A stretch of 29,809 bases of DNA from JAAZFZ01 sp035647435 (GTDB taxonomy: Bacteria; Bacillota; Clostridia; Oscillospirales; Acutalibacteraceae), in the NCBI GenBank assembly GCA_035647435.1, contig DASRNM010000074.1:1-29809 (forward strand). Direction: 5' to 3'. Shown here in pieces: positions 1 to 9,362 of this stretch. The number at the start of each line of letters is the position of its first letter. Within the stretch, counting starts at the first letter, position 1. Both the position numbers and the translations under genes were made by a program. The notes beneath the pieces are model-generated. The model saw nothing but the letters and a program-made list of their open reading frames with translations, had not been told where the DNA came from and did not search any database.

Positions 1-19
1 ATAAAAAAGAGGCAAATAA

Positions 20-745
20 ATGTTAGAAAAAAAAGATTTGCCTGCCCATGTTGGCATTATTATGGATGGTAACGGTCGCTGGGCAAGGCAAAGAGGTTTT
101 TCGCGCTCTCAAGGGCACAAGCAAGGTGCAAAGGTTTTTAAACAAATATGTGAATATGCAGGCGACTTAGGGATATCCCATTTAACTTTTTATGCGTTTT
201 CTACAGAAAATTGGAAGCGTCCTTCAGAAGAAGTGCAGGCCATAATGGCCTTGTTTCGTGATTACTTGAACGAGGCACAGGAGCGCAAGACAGAAAACGA
301 AGAAAAGGGAATGCAAATCCGATTTATCGGCCAGCTTAATTCAGATGAAATTCCCGAAGATATCAGCCATTTGGTTAAAAAGCTTGAATCTGATTCTTCT
401 GATAAATTCAAAACTGTCGTAAATATCGCAGTCAATTATGGTGGGCGGCAGGAGATTTTGAAATCAGTTAGGGAACTTTCGCAAAGGATTAAAAACGGTG
501 AACTATTGCCCGATCATATTACAGAAAAAGACATTGAAAACGGTCTTTATACAGCTGGGCAGCCAGACCCTGATTTAATTATCAGACCAAGCGGGGAGTA
601 CAGAATTTCTAACTTTTTGTTGTGGCAATCGGCGTATTCGGAGTTTTGGTATTCTGATGTTTTATGGCCCGATTTCACAGCAAAGGATTTTGATAGGGCA
701 ATTGAAAACTACTGCTGGCGCAATAGGCGTTTCGGTGGCATATAA
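20..745 (+). CDS. uppS: Isoprenyl transferase (undecaprenyl diphosphate synthase)
   Basis: Cis-prenyltransferase that condenses isopentenyl diphosphate units onto farnesyl diphosphate to give undecaprenyl diphosphate, the lipid carrier for peptidoglycan and other wall polymers. The 241 residues match the usual family length. The N-terminal motif IIMDGNGRWA (about residues 13-22) contains the catalytic Asp of the family, and the C-terminal signature RPSGEYRISNFLLWQ (about 189-203) binds the diphosphate of the substrate. The family more often has RTSGE, so the Pro is a small variation. The start is preceded by a purine-rich AGAGG. It is the first gene of the block with cdsA, dxr, rseP and ispG; in related Firmicutes frr usually lies just upstream, which here would be outside the window. 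Confidence 0.96.
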   Translation: MLEKKDLPAHVGIIMDGNGRWARQRGFSRSQGHKQGAKVFKQICEYAGDLGISHLTFYAFSTENWKRPSEEVQAIMALFRDYLNEAQERKTENEEKGMQIRFIGQLNSDEIPEDISHLVKKLESDSSDKFKTVVNIAVNYGGRQEILKSVRELSQRIKNGELLPDHITEKDIENGLYTAGQPDPDLIIRPSGEYRISNFLLWQSAYSEFWYSDVLWPDFTAKDFDRAIENYCWRNRRFGGI

Positions 746-810
746 ATTTCTACATCTTATACTATATGTTTATTGTGTTGATGTGGTAGTGGTGAGAGAG
801 TGATAGTATT

Positions 811-1668
811 ATGAAGGTTCGTATTATAACTGGTATTCTTGGGGTGGCTTTGAGTGTGTTGGCCATGTTCTATTTGTTCACTCCGCTTTTTGGGATTCTG
901 CTTTCTTTTTTAACTGTAATTGCAGTTTTTGAAATTGAAAGAGCCGCTCAAATTAGCAACAGATTTATTATTTTTGTCAGCTTGCTGTTTGCAGCAGTTG
1001 TACCAAGTGCGATTGAATATGATTTGTTAGAAAAGCTAGACGTTTCATTAAGTGTGGTTCTTATCGTGTATTTGATTTTGATGTTGTTGCTTATGCTCGC
1101 TCAATACAAAAAAACTCGCTTTGAACACGTTACAATGGCATTTTTTGCTTCCTTGGCCGTTCCATTTGCTTTTTCTTCTCTGCTTTTGATAAGGGATGTT
1201 TACTTGGCTTTTCCGAACAGTTTTGAAAAAAAACATGGGTTCTATTTAGTGGCACTTGTGCTCGTATGTTCATGGCTAACTGACACATTTGCTTATTTCA
1301 TAGGTGTCAATTTTGGCAAACATAAGATGTGCCCTGTAATAAGCCCCAAAAAAACAGTCGAAGGTGCAATCGGTGGCATTGTTTTGACATTAGTTTCAAA
1401 CTTGATTATTCTTTACATATTTAATAATTTTATTTTCGCAAAAGAACTTATGCCCTTGTGGGTGATAGTTCCGATATCTGTTGTTTTGTCAGTGGTTTCA
1501 ATGCTTGGAGACCTTTCTGCATCAACAATCAAGAGAAATTATGATATAAAGGATTTCGGCAAGTTTTTCCCTGGTCACGGTGGAGTTATGGATAGGTTCG
1601 ACAGTGCGCTTTTTGTTGCCCCATTTGTCTATGCTACAATAACGATTTTTATGGATATTAAATTATGA
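811..1668 (+). CDS. cdsA: Phosphatidate cytidylyltransferase (CDP-diglyceride synthase)
   Basis: Integral membrane enzyme that converts phosphatidic acid and CTP into CDP-diacylglycerol, the precursor of phosphatidylglycerol and related phospholipids. The 285-residue protein is a chain of hydrophobic segments covering most of its length. The family signature is present near the C-terminus: SMLGDLSASTIKR followed by D-KDFGKFFPGHGGVMDRFDS (about residues 230-265), which holds the conserved Asp, Lys and Arg of the active site. The last four bases overlap the dxr start (ATGA), indicating translational coupling. The upstream gap of 65 bases to uppS shows no clear terminator, so it is probably co-transcribed with uppS. 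Confidence 0.95.
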   Translation: MKVRIITGILGVALSVLAMFYLFTPLFGILLSFLTVIAVFEIERAAQISNRFIIFVSLLFAAVVPSAIEYDLLEKLDVSLSVVLIVYLILMLLLMLAQYKKTRFEHVTMAFFASLAVPFAFSSLLLIRDVYLAFPNSFEKKHGFYLVALVLVCSWLTDTFAYFIGVNFGKHKMCPVISPKKTVEGAIGGIVLTLVSNLIILYIFNNFIFAKELMPLWVIVPISVVLSVVSMLGDLSASTIKRNYDIKDFGKFFPGHGGVMDRFDSALFVAPFVYATITIFMDIKL

Positions 1669-2804
1669 AAATTTTGACAATATTAGGTTCCACAGGTTCA
1701 ATCGGTATTCAAGCACTCGAGGTTGCAAGGCTTCGAGGCTTTGGTATATTTTCTCTTACTGCACACTCTAATGTTAAAGTGATAGAGAGGCAAATCCGTG
1801 AGTTCAAGCCAAAATTTGCTGCAATGGCAGATGAAAATGCGGCAAAGGATTTGGCTGTCCGTGTTGCCGACACTGAAACGAAGGTTCTTGGAGGCATAGA
1901 CGGTGTTTGCGAGTGTGCAGGCTATGGAGTTGACACAGTGCTCAACAGCATTGTGGGCATGGCAGGGCTAGCGCCAACTCTTAAGGCGATTGAATCAGGC
2001 AACGAAATAGCACTCGCTAACAAAGAAACCTTAGTGGCGGGCGGTCGACTTGTTGTCGATGCCGCTAAAATGAAAAATGTCAGAATTTTACCTGTTGACA
2101 GCGAACATTCTGCAATATTTCAATCTTTACAGGGTTGCAATGAAAAAAGTGAACTAAAAAGGATAATACTAACAGCGTCGGGTGGTCCATTTTTTGGGTG
2201 GGATAGAGAAAAACTCGAGGGCGTTACACTTGAGCAGGCCCTCAAGCACCCAAATTGGAGCATGGGCGCCAAAATTACAATAGATTCTGCAACAATGATG
2301 AACAAAGGCTTAGAGCTTATTGAAGCGGTTTGGTTGTTTGATGTAAAGCCCGAACAAGTAGACATTGTTGTGCACAGGCAAAGCATAATACACTCACTTA
2401 TTGAATATGTTGATAATTCAATCATTGCACAGCTTGGGTTGCCGGATATGAGAATACCGATTCAATATGCTTTGACATACCCCGAAAGGTACCCTTCGCC
2501 CGTAAAACAGCTTATGCTTGAAGATTTTGGTACGCTAACATTTGAAAAACCGGATTATGAAGCGTTTCCTTGCATAAACATTTGTCGTGAGGCAATAATT
2601 AAGGGCGGGTTATATCCTGCCGCAGCCAACTCTGCAAATGAGGAGGCAAACAGACTCTTCAGGCAGGGAGAAATTAAATTTATACAGATTCCTCAGCTTA
2701 TTGAAAAATCAATAGATTTTGTTAATAATCAGGATGAATATACCCTTGAAGATGTTCTTAACACAGATAAAGTCGCAAGAAAAAAAGTTAGGGAGCTTGC
2801 TTGA
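1665..2804 (+). CDS. dxr: 1-deoxy-D-xylulose 5-phosphate reductoisomerase
   Basis: Cytoplasmic enzyme that rearranges and reduces 1-deoxy-D-xylulose 5-phosphate to 2-C-methyl-D-erythritol 4-phosphate with NADPH, the committed step of the MEP isoprenoid pathway. The N-terminal Rossmann motif ILGSTGSIG (about residues 6-14) binds NADPH. LANKETLV (about 117-124), the metal-binding DSEHSA (about 145-150), the ASGG loop and NWSMGAKITIDSATMMNKGLE (split here only as a landmark, about 198-217) are all family hallmarks. Length of 379 residues is normal. It starts inside the cdsA stop codon and acts in the same pathway as ispG three genes downstream. Confidence 0.96.
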   Translation: MKILTILGSTGSIGIQALEVARLRGFGIFSLTAHSNVKVIERQIREFKPKFAAMADENAAKDLAVRVADTETKVLGGIDGVCECAGYGVDTVLNSIVGMAGLAPTLKAIESGNEIALANKETLVAGGRLVVDAAKMKNVRILPVDSEHSAIFQSLQGCNEKSELKRIILTASGGPFFGWDREKLEGVTLEQALKHPNWSMGAKITIDSATMMNKGLELIEAVWLFDVKPEQVDIVVHRQSIIHSLIEYVDNSIIAQLGLPDMRIPIQYALTYPERYPSPVKQLMLEDFGTLTFEKPDYEAFPCINICREAIIKGGLYPAAANSANEEANRLFRQGEIKFIQIPQLIEKSIDFVNNQDEYTLEDVLNTDKVARKKVRELA

Positions 2805-2835
2805 TATTATGCTGAACAGATAAGGTGGTAAGTCT

Positions 2836-3915
2836 ATGTTTTTAAGTTTCGTATCTTCGCTTTCCTTTGTGTGGGGGAAGGCGTGGCCAATTTTAATAGC
2901 GCTTTTATTTTTTGGTGTTGTGATAATGGTGCATGAGCTTGGGCATTTTTCTTTTGCAAAACTTTTTAATGTAAAGATTAATGAGTTTTCACTCGGAATG
3001 GGTCCCGCTCTTTTTAAAAAGCAGAAGGGTGAAACTAAATATGCATTGCGTCTTTTTCCCATAGGTGGTTATGTGAACATGGAGGGTGAAGACGAAGAAA
3101 GTGATGACGAAAGAGCCTTTTGCAAGAAACCAGTTTGGCAAAGGTTTATTATTGTTGCGATGGGTGCAACAATTAATTTAATTCTCGGTTTTGCAATTGT
3201 TTCAATATTATTGACGCAAACGGACCTTATAGGAACACCAAATATAAGAGGGTTTTATGAAGGTGCGTCAAGCAATGTGCAAGGCCTGCAAGAGGACGAC
3301 AAAATTCTTGAAATTAATAACAAAGTGGTTTATTCAGAATTTGACATCACATTTCTTATGATGAGGCAAAAGGACGGCATAATGGATTTCACTGTTGAAC
3401 GGGATGGTGAAAAGGTTAAGCTGACCGATATTGAATTTGAAACAAAGCAGATCGATGGCAACAATGTAATTATATATGATTTCTATATAAAGGGCGTTGA
3501 GCCGACCTTTGTCAATGTTATTAAGAATGGTTTTCTTGAAACAGCCTCAATGGGCAGAATGGTTTGGGTGAGTCTTTTTGACATTGTTACAGGTCAATTC
3601 GGTTTGAGTGATATATCAGGGCCAATCGGAGTTGTGGGCTACATTGCCGAAGCGGCGGGGGTTTCTACTGAAAAGGACTTCACGCCCATTTTAACCTTAA
3701 TGGCATTGATAACTATAAACATCGGAATATTCAATTTGCTACCTGTACCCGCACTTGATGGAGGTCGGCTATTCTTCATGTTAATTGAGATGGTTAGACG
3801 CAAGCCTGTGCCTGCAAAATATGAAAACTATATTCATGCTGTGGGCTTAGTGATTTTACTGACATTTATGGCGGTGATATCAATGAGTGATATCGTCAAT
3901 CTTATAAGGGGATGA
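2836..3915 (+). CDS. rseP: RIP zinc metalloprotease (site-2 protease)
   Basis: Membrane-embedded site-2 protease of the RseP/RasP family, which cuts transmembrane substrates such as anti-sigma factors and signal-peptide remnants. The zinc-binding HELGH motif is at residues 33-37 within the first membrane segment. A PDZ-like domain follows (about 125-200), and the second metal motif NLLPVPALDGGRL has its Asp at residue 308, just before the final membrane segments. Length 359 is slightly below the classic 400-450 but typical of clostridial forms, which have one PDZ domain. AAGGTGG lies 6 bases upstream of the chosen start. The location between dxr and ispG is the usual Firmicutes arrangement. 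Confidence 0.94.
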   Translation: MFLSFVSSLSFVWGKAWPILIALLFFGVVIMVHELGHFSFAKLFNVKINEFSLGMGPALFKKQKGETKYALRLFPIGGYVNMEGEDEESDDERAFCKKPVWQRFIIVAMGATINLILGFAIVSILLTQTDLIGTPNIRGFYEGASSNVQGLQEDDKILEINNKVVYSEFDITFLMMRQKDGIMDFTVERDGEKVKLTDIEFETKQIDGNNVIIYDFYIKGVEPTFVNVIKNGFLETASMGRMVWVSLFDIVTGQFGLSDISGPIGVVGYIAEAAGVSTEKDFTPILTLMALITINIGIFNLLPVPALDGGRLFFMLIEMVRRKPVPAKYENYIHAVGLVILLTFMAVISMSDIVNLIRG

Positions 3916-3922
3916 GTCTTTA

Positions 3923-4969
3923 ATGCAACGCAGGATGTCCAAAAAACTCAAAGTGGGCAATGCTTATATCGGTGGGGACGCACCGATTACGGTTCAGTCA
4001 ATGTTGAGTGTCCCTGCCGAAAATATTGATGGCAGTATAAAACAGGCTGTGGAGCTTGAGGCGGCGGGTTGTCAAATAATACGTGCAGCAGTGCCGAGCA
4101 TAAGTGATGTGGGCTTGATTTTAGCCTTAAAAAATAAAATAAACGTGCCTATTGTTGCGGACATTCATTTTGATTATAGGATAGCGCTCGAATGTGTTGG
4201 CGCAGGGGTAGATAAAATTAGGATAAATCCTGGAAATATCGGTGCACAGGACAGAATAAAAGCCGTTGCAAACGCTTGCAAATCTAAAAATATACCGATA
4301 AGAGTCGGAGTTAATTCCGGGTCTGTCGAAAAGGATATACTTGCAAAGTTTGGCGGTCCTTCAGCAGAGGCATTGGCGGAAAGTGCTATGTATCACGTGT
4401 CTTTGCTCGAAAAGTTTGATTTTGATGATATTATTATTTCAATCAAATCGTCAGATGTTGAAACAATGATTAAGGCATATAAAATTGCTGCCGAAAAGTG
4501 TGATTACCCCCTCCACTTGGGTGTTACGGAGGCAGGCACATATAAAATAGGTCTAATTAAATCGAGTGTCGGTATCGGCTCGTTGCTTTTAGACGGTGTG
4601 GGCGACACCATTCGTGTGTCATTGACTGATGACCCTGTTAAAGAAGTCGAGGTAGGCTATGATATTTTGAGAGCGTTGAATGTAATTGACGGTGTTCAAA
4701 TAGTGTCGTGCCCCACCTGCGGCAGAACAAAAATTGATCTTATGGCTCTTGTGAAAGAGGTTGAAAACAGATTAAAAGACTGTAACAAAAACATTAAGGT
4801 TGCGGTTATGGGTTGTGCCGTCAACGGTCCGGGAGAGGCAAGGGAGGCAGACATTGGAATAGCCGGCGGTGACGGGTGTGCCCTCATATTTAAAAAAGGA
4901 GAAGTATTAAGAAAGGTTCCCGAGGATCGTGTTCTCGAGGAGTTAATTAAGGAGATAGAATTATTATAA
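3923..4969 (+). CDS. ispG: (E)-4-hydroxy-3-methylbut-2-enyl diphosphate synthase (flavodoxin-type IspG)
   Basis: Iron-sulfur enzyme that converts 2-C-methyl-D-erythritol 2,4-cyclodiphosphate to HMBPP, the penultimate MEP-pathway step. The TIM-barrel N-terminal half contains ADIHFDYRIAL and RINPGNIG. The C-terminal half carries the three cysteines that bind the 4Fe-4S cluster: CPTCG at residues 263-267 and GCAVNGPGE with Cys 298. Length 348 is typical of the short bacterial form. A ribosome site AAGGGG overlaps the rseP stop codon. A second ATG four codons downstream could also be used. With dxr and uppS this places three steps of isoprenoid and carrier-lipid synthesis in one transcription unit. 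Confidence 0.96.
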   Translation: MQRRMSKKLKVGNAYIGGDAPITVQSMLSVPAENIDGSIKQAVELEAAGCQIIRAAVPSISDVGLILALKNKINVPIVADIHFDYRIALECVGAGVDKIRINPGNIGAQDRIKAVANACKSKNIPIRVGVNSGSVEKDILAKFGGPSAEALAESAMYHVSLLEKFDFDDIIISIKSSDVETMIKAYKIAAEKCDYPLHLGVTEAGTYKIGLIKSSVGIGSLLLDGVGDTIRVSLTDDPVKEVEVGYDILRALNVIDGVQIVSCPTCGRTKIDLMALVKEVENRLKDCNKNIKVAVMGCAVNGPGEAREADIGIAGGDGCALIFKKGEVLRKVPEDRVLEELIKEIELL

Positions 4970-4984
4970 TCCGGAGGTATAAAA

Positions 4985-7900
4985 ATGAGCTGTAAAAGCT
5001 TTACGGATTTTTTTGGTGAATACATAAAAGATGAAAACTTGCTTGTCGCCTGTGAGGGTGGCGAGCTTTGTGATATTAATATCGATATGAACAAAATGGA
5101 GATCAATGCAAAGGTAAGATTTAAAAATTATGTGCATTGTAAAACTGTTGAAAAAATAGTTTTGTTGATTAGAAAAGAAATTAACGGGCTAAAAAGTCTG
5201 AACTTAAAATATACTGTTCCGAGCGACTGTTTTGGTGAGAGTATTATTGACGAGCTTCGCTATGAGCTTGAAAAAAATATAGCTTCTGCGGCAAGCTTTA
5301 TAAAAGATGCAGTTTTTGAACTAAACGATAGTGTTCTCAAAATAACGCTTTCAAACGACACCGATGAAATCCTGAAGAGCGCTGGAGCGCAGACTTTCCT
5401 GACAAAGTTGATTTCACAAAGATACGGCAAAAAAATCAATGTCGAGATTTGTGGTGGTTTTAAGGTTGGGGTAGATAACCCCGTATATAAAAAAATGCAG
5501 GCTGATGCCGCCAATATCACTACATTTGCCGATAAACCTAAAAAAGCTAAAAAGAGAGTGGACAAGTCTTTTGATGGTCTTCCGATAAGTGTTGAAAATG
5601 CAAAGCCGATTTACGGCAACAAAGTCAGAGGCAAGCCTGTGCCGATTTCTTCCGTCAAGCCTGAGGACGGAACGGTGGTTGTATGGGGCGAGGTTTTTAA
5701 ATTTAGAGAAAGAACCACCAGAGATAATAGAAGAAAGATTATAACATTTAACATAACGGATTTTACAGGTTCTTACACCGTGAAGATTTTTGAAGATATA
5801 AATAATTGCGAACAGCTTCTAAGGAAAATTAAAGACGGAGTGTACGTGATGTTAAGAGGATTCGTTTCTCTTGACAGCTTCATGAACACATACTGTATTC
5901 AGCCGAGGTCTATTATGCTCATTGATAAAATTGACGAGAAGGATACAGCGCAGGAAAAAAGAGTTGAGCTTCATTGCCATACAAATATGTCCGCAATGGA
6001 CGGAATGACAAATGCGAGAAAACTAGTCGAAAGAGCTGCAAAATGGGGCCACAAGGCATTGGCGATTACCGACCATGGCGTTGTGCAGTCTTTTCCCGAG
6101 GCGATGAACGCCGCCAAAAAGGCAGGAATAAAGATTGTCTACGGAATGGAAGCGTATTATGTAGATGACACGTTGCCTATAGTTTTTGGAGACAATGATA
6201 CACCAATTGACGATGAATTTGTAATCTTTGATGTTGAAACAACAGGGTTAAACGCACTCAATGATAGGCTAACGGAAATCGGGGCGGTAAGGGTCAAGGA
6301 CGGAACGCTTGTGGAGTCATTTAACACCTTTGTAAACCCTTGCATGAAAATACCTGAACGAGTAGTTGAGATAACAGGAATTACAGATAGCATGGTGAAG
6401 GATGCGCCGAGTGAAAAAGAAGCGGTAAAAGCTTTTTTAGATTTTTGTGGTGATAAAACACTTGTGGCTCACAACGCCGGATTTGACACGGGCTTTATTA
6501 AATCCGCCTGTAAAAGATGCTCGCTTGATTATAACTTTACCCATCTTGACACATTGAGTCTTAGCCGAGCCATGTTAACGAAAATCAAGAATTATAAGCT
6601 TGACACAGTTGCAAAACACCTTGATTTGCCTAAATTCAATCACCACAGAGCAAGTGATGATGCAAGAATTTTGGCACAGATTTTCTTTAAACTTATTCAG
6701 AAGCTCAAGGACGAGTATGGAGTTTTAAGTTCACAACAAATCAACGACACCTTTTCGGGGGCAGATCCCAAAAAGACACCGGCGTCTCACATGATAATTC
6801 TTGCCCAAAACCTTGTGGGGTTGAAAAATCTATACAAACTAATAACAAAGTCGAATGTAAATTATTTTTATAGACAACCCAGAGTTCCGAAAAGTGAGCT
6901 GCTAAAACATCGGGAAGGGCTTATAATAGGCAGCGCTTGCGAAGCGGGCGAGCTTTACAAAGCTGTGCTTGACGGTAAGAGCCGCAGCGAGCTGTTGAAA
7001 ATTGCAGATTTTTATGATTATTTAGAGATTCAACCAAATGGCAACAATATGTTCTTGTTAAGGGGAGGTATTGTTAAAAGCGAGGAACAGCTTGAGAGCA
7101 TAAATAAAACAATAATAAGTCTTGCTGACGAGCTCGGAAAGCTCGTTGTCGCAACAGGCGACGTTCATTTTCTTGATGAAAAAGACAGCATTTTCAGAGA
7201 AATTTTAATGACTGGGCAAGGTTTCTCCGATGCTTCAAATCAAGCTCCTTTGTATTTTAAAACAACAAACCAAATGCTCAACGAGTTTTCATATCTCGGG
7301 GAGGAAACTGCATATGAAGTTGTTGTCAAAAACCCGAATCTAATTGTTGATATGGTTGAGGACATAAGACCTATCCCTGAGGGAACATATCCCCCACAAA
7401 TTGAAGGCGCAGATGATGAATTGGTAAATATTTGTTACACTCGAATGAAAGATAAATACGGCGACCCATTGCCCAAAGAAGTTGAAGATAGGCTAAAAAA
7501 AGAACTTGAATCGATTATTAAGAATGGCTTTGGAGTGCTCTACATAATCGCACAGAAGCTAGTTAAGGACTCTGAGGAGCACGGTTATTATGTCGGCTCT
7601 AGGGGCTCTGTTGGCTCATCGTTTGTTGCAAGTGCGGCAGGCATTTCGGAGGTCAACCCGCTTGCACCACATTATCTTTGTGAAAAATGTAAGCACAGTG
7701 AATTCTTTACCGATGGCAGCGTAAGCTCAGGCTTTGACCTTCCGCCTAAGGATTGCCCCGAATGTGGCGAGCCTTTATACAGAGACGGGCACGATATACC
7801 GTTTGAGACATTTCTTGGTTTCAATGGTGACAAGCAGCCTGATATTGACCTTAACTTTTCGGGTGAATATCAATTCTATGCACACAGATACACCGAGAAG

Positions 7901-9271
7901 CTTTTTGGTAAAACTCACGTGTTCAAAGCTGGTACTATTGGCACACTGGCTGATAAAACCGCATACGGATTTGTGAAAAAATGGTTAGACGAAAAGGGAA
8001 TCATTGTTTCAAAAGCCGAGGAGGACAGGTTGACGGAAGGTTGTATGGGCATAAAACGCACAACAGGTCAGCACCCGGGCGGAATGGTTGTTATCCCTGC
8101 CGACAGGGATGCGGAGGACTTTACGCCTATTCAGCACCCTGCAAACGATACGGAAAAGGGAATGACGACTCATTTTGATTTTAATGCTCTGCAAGACACA
8201 ATCTTAAAGCTTGATAATCTAGGCCATGATGTGCCAACTTTTTATAAATATCTTGAGGACTTAACTGGCGTTTCGGTTATGGATGCCGATGTTTGCGACC
8301 CTGAAATCTATAAGCTGCTATTAAGCCCCGAACCTCTCGGAGTTACAAAAGAGGATATAGATTGTGAAACGGGCACACTTTCAATTCCAGAAATGGGCAC
8401 GCCCTTTGTCCGCCAGATGTTGATTGATGCTCAACCTAAGAAATTTTCAGATTTATTGCAAATATCAGGGCTTTCTCACGGCACCGATGTATGGTTAGGG
8501 AACGCACAGGAGTTAATCAAAAACAAGGTTTGCACAATATCTGAGGTTATAGGAACACGTGACAGTATAATGACTTACCTTATGCATAAAGGCTTGGAGC
8601 CGGGCATGGCATTTAAGATAATGGAAATAGTCAGAAAAGGAAATGCAGCGGCCTTGTTGACACAGGAGCATAAAAAAGCAATGAAGAGGCACGGTGTTGA
8701 GCAATGGTATATCGACTCGTGCATGAAAATAAAGTACATGTTCCCAAAGGCTCATGCGACGGCTTATGTAATTTCTGCACTTAGACTCGCTTGGTACAAA
8801 CTTTATTATCCTTTGGAATACTATGCAACTTATATGACAGTTCGGGGTGAGGATTTGGATACTGTTGCAATAATGGCAGGCCGTCACGCGGTCAAGGCAA
8901 GAATGAACGAAATAAAGATAAAAGGCAAGGACGTAACGGCGAAAGAAGAAAACACTTTTATCTCTTTGCAGGTAGTCAATGAAATGATGGCAAGGGGTAT
9001 CGAGTTTTTGACGGTTGATATTTATAAATCCGATGCAAGAACATATATAGTCGAAGACGGGAAAATTAGACTTCCCTTCTCGTCACTTGAGGGAGCGGGC
9101 GGTATTGCGGCTCAGTCCCTGCAAGAGGCGAGAGATGACGGCGAAGGAAGATTTCTATCTATTGATGACCTTCAATACAGGGCGTCAGTTTCAAAAAAAG
9201 TAATTGAGGCACTTGAAGAAGCAGGAGCGCTTGTCGATTTGCCCAAAAGCAGACAAATGAGTTTGTTCTAA
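4985..9271 (+). CDS. polC: DNA polymerase III PolC-type, alpha subunit
   Basis: Replicative DNA polymerase of low-GC Gram-positive bacteria, with built-in proofreading. The 1428 residues follow the PolC plan. There is a poorly conserved N-terminal region (1-210), then an OB fold (about 215-318). The PHP domain starts near VELHCHTNMSAMDG (residue 327). A DEDDh exonuclease is inserted into it, with FDVETTG (about 415), HNAGFD and HHRASDDAR. A cysteine zinc site follows (CEKC at about 899 and CPEC about 25 residues later), then the palm, with catalytic Asp 953 and Asp 955 in QPDIDLNF and a third Asp in the LKLDNLGHD region. The C-terminus is the helix-hairpin/OB part. GGAGG lies 8 bases before the start. 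No terminator is evident after the stop. Confidence 0.98.
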   Translation: MSCKSFTDFFGEYIKDENLLVACEGGELCDINIDMNKMEINAKVRFKNYVHCKTVEKIVLLIRKEINGLKSLNLKYTVPSDCFGESIIDELRYELEKNIASAASFIKDAVFELNDSVLKITLSNDTDEILKSAGAQTFLTKLISQRYGKKINVEICGGFKVGVDNPVYKKMQADAANITTFADKPKKAKKRVDKSFDGLPISVENAKPIYGNKVRGKPVPISSVKPEDGTVVVWGEVFKFRERTTRDNRRKIITFNITDFTGSYTVKIFEDINNCEQLLRKIKDGVYVMLRGFVSLDSFMNTYCIQPRSIMLIDKIDEKDTAQEKRVELHCHTNMSAMDGMTNARKLVERAAKWGHKALAITDHGVVQSFPEAMNAAKKAGIKIVYGMEAYYVDDTLPIVFGDNDTPIDDEFVIFDVETTGLNALNDRLTEIGAVRVKDGTLVESFNTFVNPCMKIPERVVEITGITDSMVKDAPSEKEAVKAFLDFCGDKTLVAHNAGFDTGFIKSACKRCSLDYNFTHLDTLSLSRAMLTKIKNYKLDTVAKHLDLPKFNHHRASDDARILAQIFFKLIQKLKDEYGVLSSQQINDTFSGADPKKTPASHMIILAQNLVGLKNLYKLITKSNVNYFYRQPRVPKSELLKHREGLIIGSACEAGELYKAVLDGKSRSELLKIADFYDYLEIQPNGNNMFLLRGGIVKSEEQLESINKTIISLADELGKLVVATGDVHFLDEKDSIFREILMTGQGFSDASNQAPLYFKTTNQMLNEFSYLGEETAYEVVVKNPNLIVDMVEDIRPIPEGTYPPQIEGADDELVNICYTRMKDKYGDPLPKEVEDRLKKELESIIKNGFGVLYIIAQKLVKDSEEHGYYVGSRGSVGSSFVASAAGISEVNPLAPHYLCEKCKHSEFFTDGSVSSGFDLPPKDCPECGEPLYRDGHDIPFETFLGFNGDKQPDIDLNFSGEYQFYAHRYTEKLFGKTHVFKAGTIGTLADKTAYGFVKKWLDEKGIIVSKAEEDRLTEGCMGIKRTTGQHPGGMVVIPADRDAEDFTPIQHPANDTEKGMTTHFDFNALQDTILKLDNLGHDVPTFYKYLEDLTGVSVMDADVCDPEIYKLLLSPEPLGVTKEDIDCETGTLSIPEMGTPFVRQMLIDAQPKKFSDLLQISGLSHGTDVWLGNAQELIKNKVCTISEVIGTRDSIMTYLMHKGLEPGMAFKIMEIVRKGNAAALLTQEHKKAMKRHGVEQWYIDSCMKIKYMFPKAHATAYVISALRLAWYKLYYPLEYYATYMTVRGEDLDTVAIMAGRHAVKARMNEIKIKGKDVTAKEENTFISLQVVNEMMARGIEFLTVDIYKSDARTYIVEDGKIRLPFSSLEGAGGIAAQSLQEARDDGEGRFLSIDDLQYRASVSKKVIEALEEAGALVDLPKSRQMSLF

Positions 9272-9299
9272 TATAATACTAAGAAATTTCAATTTGCAA

Positions 9300-9328
9300 T
9301 TGACAGCATCGGTTTATTGTGATATCAT
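9300..9328 (+). promoter_or_regulatory. Sigma-A type promoter of the histidine operon
   Basis: The -35 box TTGACA (9300-9305) is a perfect match, followed by a 17-base spacer and TATCAT (9323-9328) as the -10 box. Transcription would begin near 9335, about 28 bases before hisZ. That leaves no room for a T-box or other long leader, so any regulation must act at or near this promoter. It lies in the only non-coding gap between polC and hisZ. Confidence 0.75.
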
Positions 9329-9362
9329 GCTACCATACTAAAGCGATAAAAGGGTTGATGAT

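Noticed and set aside
2120..2425. 101-codon frame antisense to dxr, and similar antisense frames in polC, hisD and the relaxase
   Set aside because: Shadows of conserved genes on the other strand, without ribosome sites or protein family features.
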